A DNA stretch of 15,630 nucleotides, taken from the NCBI GenBank assembly GCA_958414825.1, contig CATYXQ010000045.1:1-15630 (forward strand). The letters are read 5' to 3'. Each line of letters opens with the position of its first letter. The first letter of the stretch is position 1. Source of the DNA: an uncultured Eubacteriales bacterium (GTDB taxonomy: Bacteria; Bacillota; Clostridia; Oscillospirales; CAG-272). The notes below the pieces were generated by a model. It was not told the DNA's origin, searched no databases, and saw only the letters and a list, made by a program, of their open reading frames with translations. The position numbers and the translations under genes were made by a program. Of this stretch, positions 14,198 through 15,630 are shown piece by piece.

Positions 14198-15565
14198 ATG
14201 AAATCTTATGTCGGCCGCACAATTGAATATGCAAAGACCGGCGCGATTTTACTGCTTACCGTGACGATGCTGCTGTTTGCCGCGCTGTATATCGGCGGCG
14301 CACAGTTTGCCGCAGGCACGGCGGCGGATACTGCGGCGCCGCTGTCCGGCGGCGCGGTGCCTGCTGGCAAAGAATATACTTCTGTGCCGGCTTTATTTGA
14401 GCGCGGCCTGCTTTTTACGGAATTTGCCGCAGTTTCGGATGGAGGGGGCAGCGTCGGCGCGTTCGGCTTTGAACCGGCGGCTCGTGCCGTTTATTCCTTT
14501 GCGCTCCAGGCGGTGCATGACAGTCTTGCCGCCGGCGCCGAGATCACCGAGATCACGGAAGCGGAGTTTTGCGCTTCTGCATCCGGGCGTCATGTGTATC
14601 TTCAATTTCCATCCGCACTGCCGTATCAGATTCTCTATGCGCTGACCGGAGAGGCGGTTTCAGCCGCCAAAACGGACGCTTTTACGGTAGAGCGGCTGTT
14701 TTTGCGCGTTTTTGAAGATGGAGAGGCGATTTTGTATACGAGCGGGCGCGGGCAATACCGCCGTGCCGCTGCCGGCGCGTGGGTCAGCTTGATCGAACTC
14801 GGCCTGCTTGCGGCCGATGATCGTCTTGAACCGGTGGAATTTACAGAGTCTGGCATTGCGCTTTGCGAAAAATCGCCGGCGGTTTATCCGGTATCTCTGA
14901 CGCGGGGGGGCGCGTTCGGAATGGATAACGCCGCTTACCGCGCGATATTGTATCTTCTTGGGTACAATCCCGACCGCGAATCGGCGGCGTATTTGCCTGG
15001 GACGGTTCGCACGATCGTGGAACCGCACGGAACGTTTTCGCTTTCCGATACGATGCTGGTTTATTCCGCCGCGAAAGACAGCGGAATTCCTATTGCGGAC
15101 TTTTTGAGCGTGGTGAAGAGCGAACTGGATGTGGGGCTGTATGACACGCTGGAAGCCGCCGCGCAGATGGCGGAGCGTCTGCGGGAGATTGCGCCGATGG
15201 CGTTCGGCGGCGCGGCTGGTTATTTTGTCAAAGACGTGTATCGGGACGGCGATGCATATACCGTCATTTTCGGATATGAATTGAATTCTATTGAGATAAC
15301 CGGCGCGGCGCTCCCCTATTTTGCCAAAATCACAGTGCAAAACGGTCGATTTAAGCGCATAGAGGCGCGCGGACTGCTTTGCACACAGGGAAGCTACCGC
15401 AACACGCTTTTTCCGTCCGGCTGGTGTTACCGGTATGCCGCCGAGGAAACGAATATTGAGGCGATTCGTCTGATTTATCCGGCTGTCAAAGAGTCGGTTG
15501 CAGAACGGAATGCTTCGTGGTATATTCGTGAAAGTGAGGCCAAACGTGAACTGGAAACAGGTTAA
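14198..15565 (+). CDS. yycH: YycH-like membrane-anchored regulator of WalK
   Basis: A 455-residue protein; ATG 14198 with GGAGG 6 nt upstream, 38 nt after the kinase gene. There is one N-terminal membrane segment (about 15-36) and a large extracytoplasmic domain, the topology and length of YycH. Sequence similarity is not obvious by eye; the call rests on position (walR-walK-this-yycI-like), size and topology. In Bacillus, YycH and YycI bind the membrane part of WalK and alter its activity. The last 20 nt overlap the next gene. Codon use is very GC-rich at the third position, which gives long shadow frames on the other strand. Could be a lineage-specific equivalent rather than a strict orthologue. 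Confidence 0.65.
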   Translation: MKSYVGRTIEYAKTGAILLLTVTMLLFAALYIGGAQFAAGTAADTAAPLSGGAVPAGKEYTSVPALFERGLLFTEFAAVSDGGGSVGAFGFEPAARAVYSFALQAVHDSLAAGAEITEITEAEFCASASGRHVYLQFPSALPYQILYALTGEAVSAAKTDAFTVERLFLRVFEDGEAILYTSGRGQYRRAAAGAWVSLIELGLLAADDRLEPVEFTESGIALCEKSPAVYPVSLTRGGAFGMDNAAYRAILYLLGYNPDRESAAYLPGTVRTIVEPHGTFSLSDTMLVYSAAKDSGIPIADFLSVVKSELDVGLYDTLEAAAQMAERLREIAPMAFGGAAGYFVKDVYRDGDAYTVIFGYELNSIEITGAALPYFAKITVQNGRFKRIEARGLLCTQGSYRNTLFPSGWCYRYAAEETNIEAIRLIYPAVKESVAERNASWYIRESEAKRELETG

Positions 15566-15630
15566 GACGCTTTTGATTGTCGTCCGTTTGGCAGTCAATA
15601 TGCTGCTTTTATATATGGCCGCGATGTTTT
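15546..15630 (+). CDS. yycI: Start of YycI-like protein (partial, runs off the window)
   Basis: Only 28 codons are visible. GTG at 15546 has GTGAGG 6 nt upstream and overlaps the YycH-like stop by 20 nt. The N-terminus reads (V/M)NWKQVKTLLIVVRLAVNMLL followed by a further hydrophobic run, closely matching the typical YycI start (M-D-W-x-x-x-K-T-x-x-I plus one membrane helix). YycI is the partner of YycH in modulating WalK. The 20-nt overlap and lack of a stop between them indicate co-translation. Confidence 0.65.
   Translation, partial: MNWKQVKTLLIVVRLAVNMLLLYMAAMF

Noticed and set aside
14660..15598. 312-codon minus-strand frame
   Set aside because: Shadow caused by GC-rich third positions of the YycH-like gene; basic low-complexity product without recognisable motifs.

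Overview
The window looks like a chromosomal stretch of a Gram-positive member of the Bacillota, most likely a clostridial species of moderately high GC. The reasons are strong AGGAGG-type ribosome sites, textbook sigma-A promoters (TTGACN-17-TATAAT), U-tailed hairpin terminators, GTG and TTG starts, and a WalRK-YycH-YycI cell-wall regulatory locus. I see no rRNA, tRNA, CRISPR array, transposase or phage gene. The genus cannot be fixed from the sequence.

Layout, left to right. (1) 1-242: the end of a gene that looks like an ABC-transporter solute-binding protein, closed by a strong bidirectional terminator (253-289). (2) 346-2195, minus strand: a two-gene operon, a TetR-type regulator followed by a CPA2-type cation:proton antiporter, coupled by an ATGA overlap. 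Its promoter carries a palindrome and two 15-nt direct repeats spaced 21 nt, which suggests autoregulation. (3) 2429-4048: a membrane-anchored M23/LytM-domain protein with its own promoter and terminator. The zinc ligands are kept but both catalytic histidine positions are changed. (4) 4465-6884: a cobalamin-binding-type radical SAM protein translationally coupled (ATGA) to a GH43-type glycosidase, under one clear promoter. (5) 6885-7145: a GC-rich, hairpin-dense non-coding element and a very long perfect hairpin between convergent genes. (6) 7146-8216, minus: branched-chain amino acid aminotransferase (ilvE), divergent from the next block. (7) 8454-15630, plus: a tightly packed run of an RluA-type pseudouridine synthase, a DUF3810 membrane protein with HEMAH, a secreted degenerate NodB-like protein, the WalR-like response regulator, the WalK-like sensor kinase, a YycH-like protein and the start of a YycI-like protein.

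The right-hand half is the functional core. WalR/WalK-type systems adjust peptidoglycan metabolism, and YycH and YycI are membrane proteins that modulate WalK. The gene directly upstream of walR encodes a secreted protein with a copper-amine-oxidase-N-like region followed by a polysaccharide-deacetylase-like fold that has lost its metal-binding histidines. Together with the catalytically degenerate M23 protein, the window therefore holds two apparent cell-wall pseudoenzymes. The other unusual unit is the coupled radical SAM/GH43 pair. I found no convincing wholly new system; these are the best leads.
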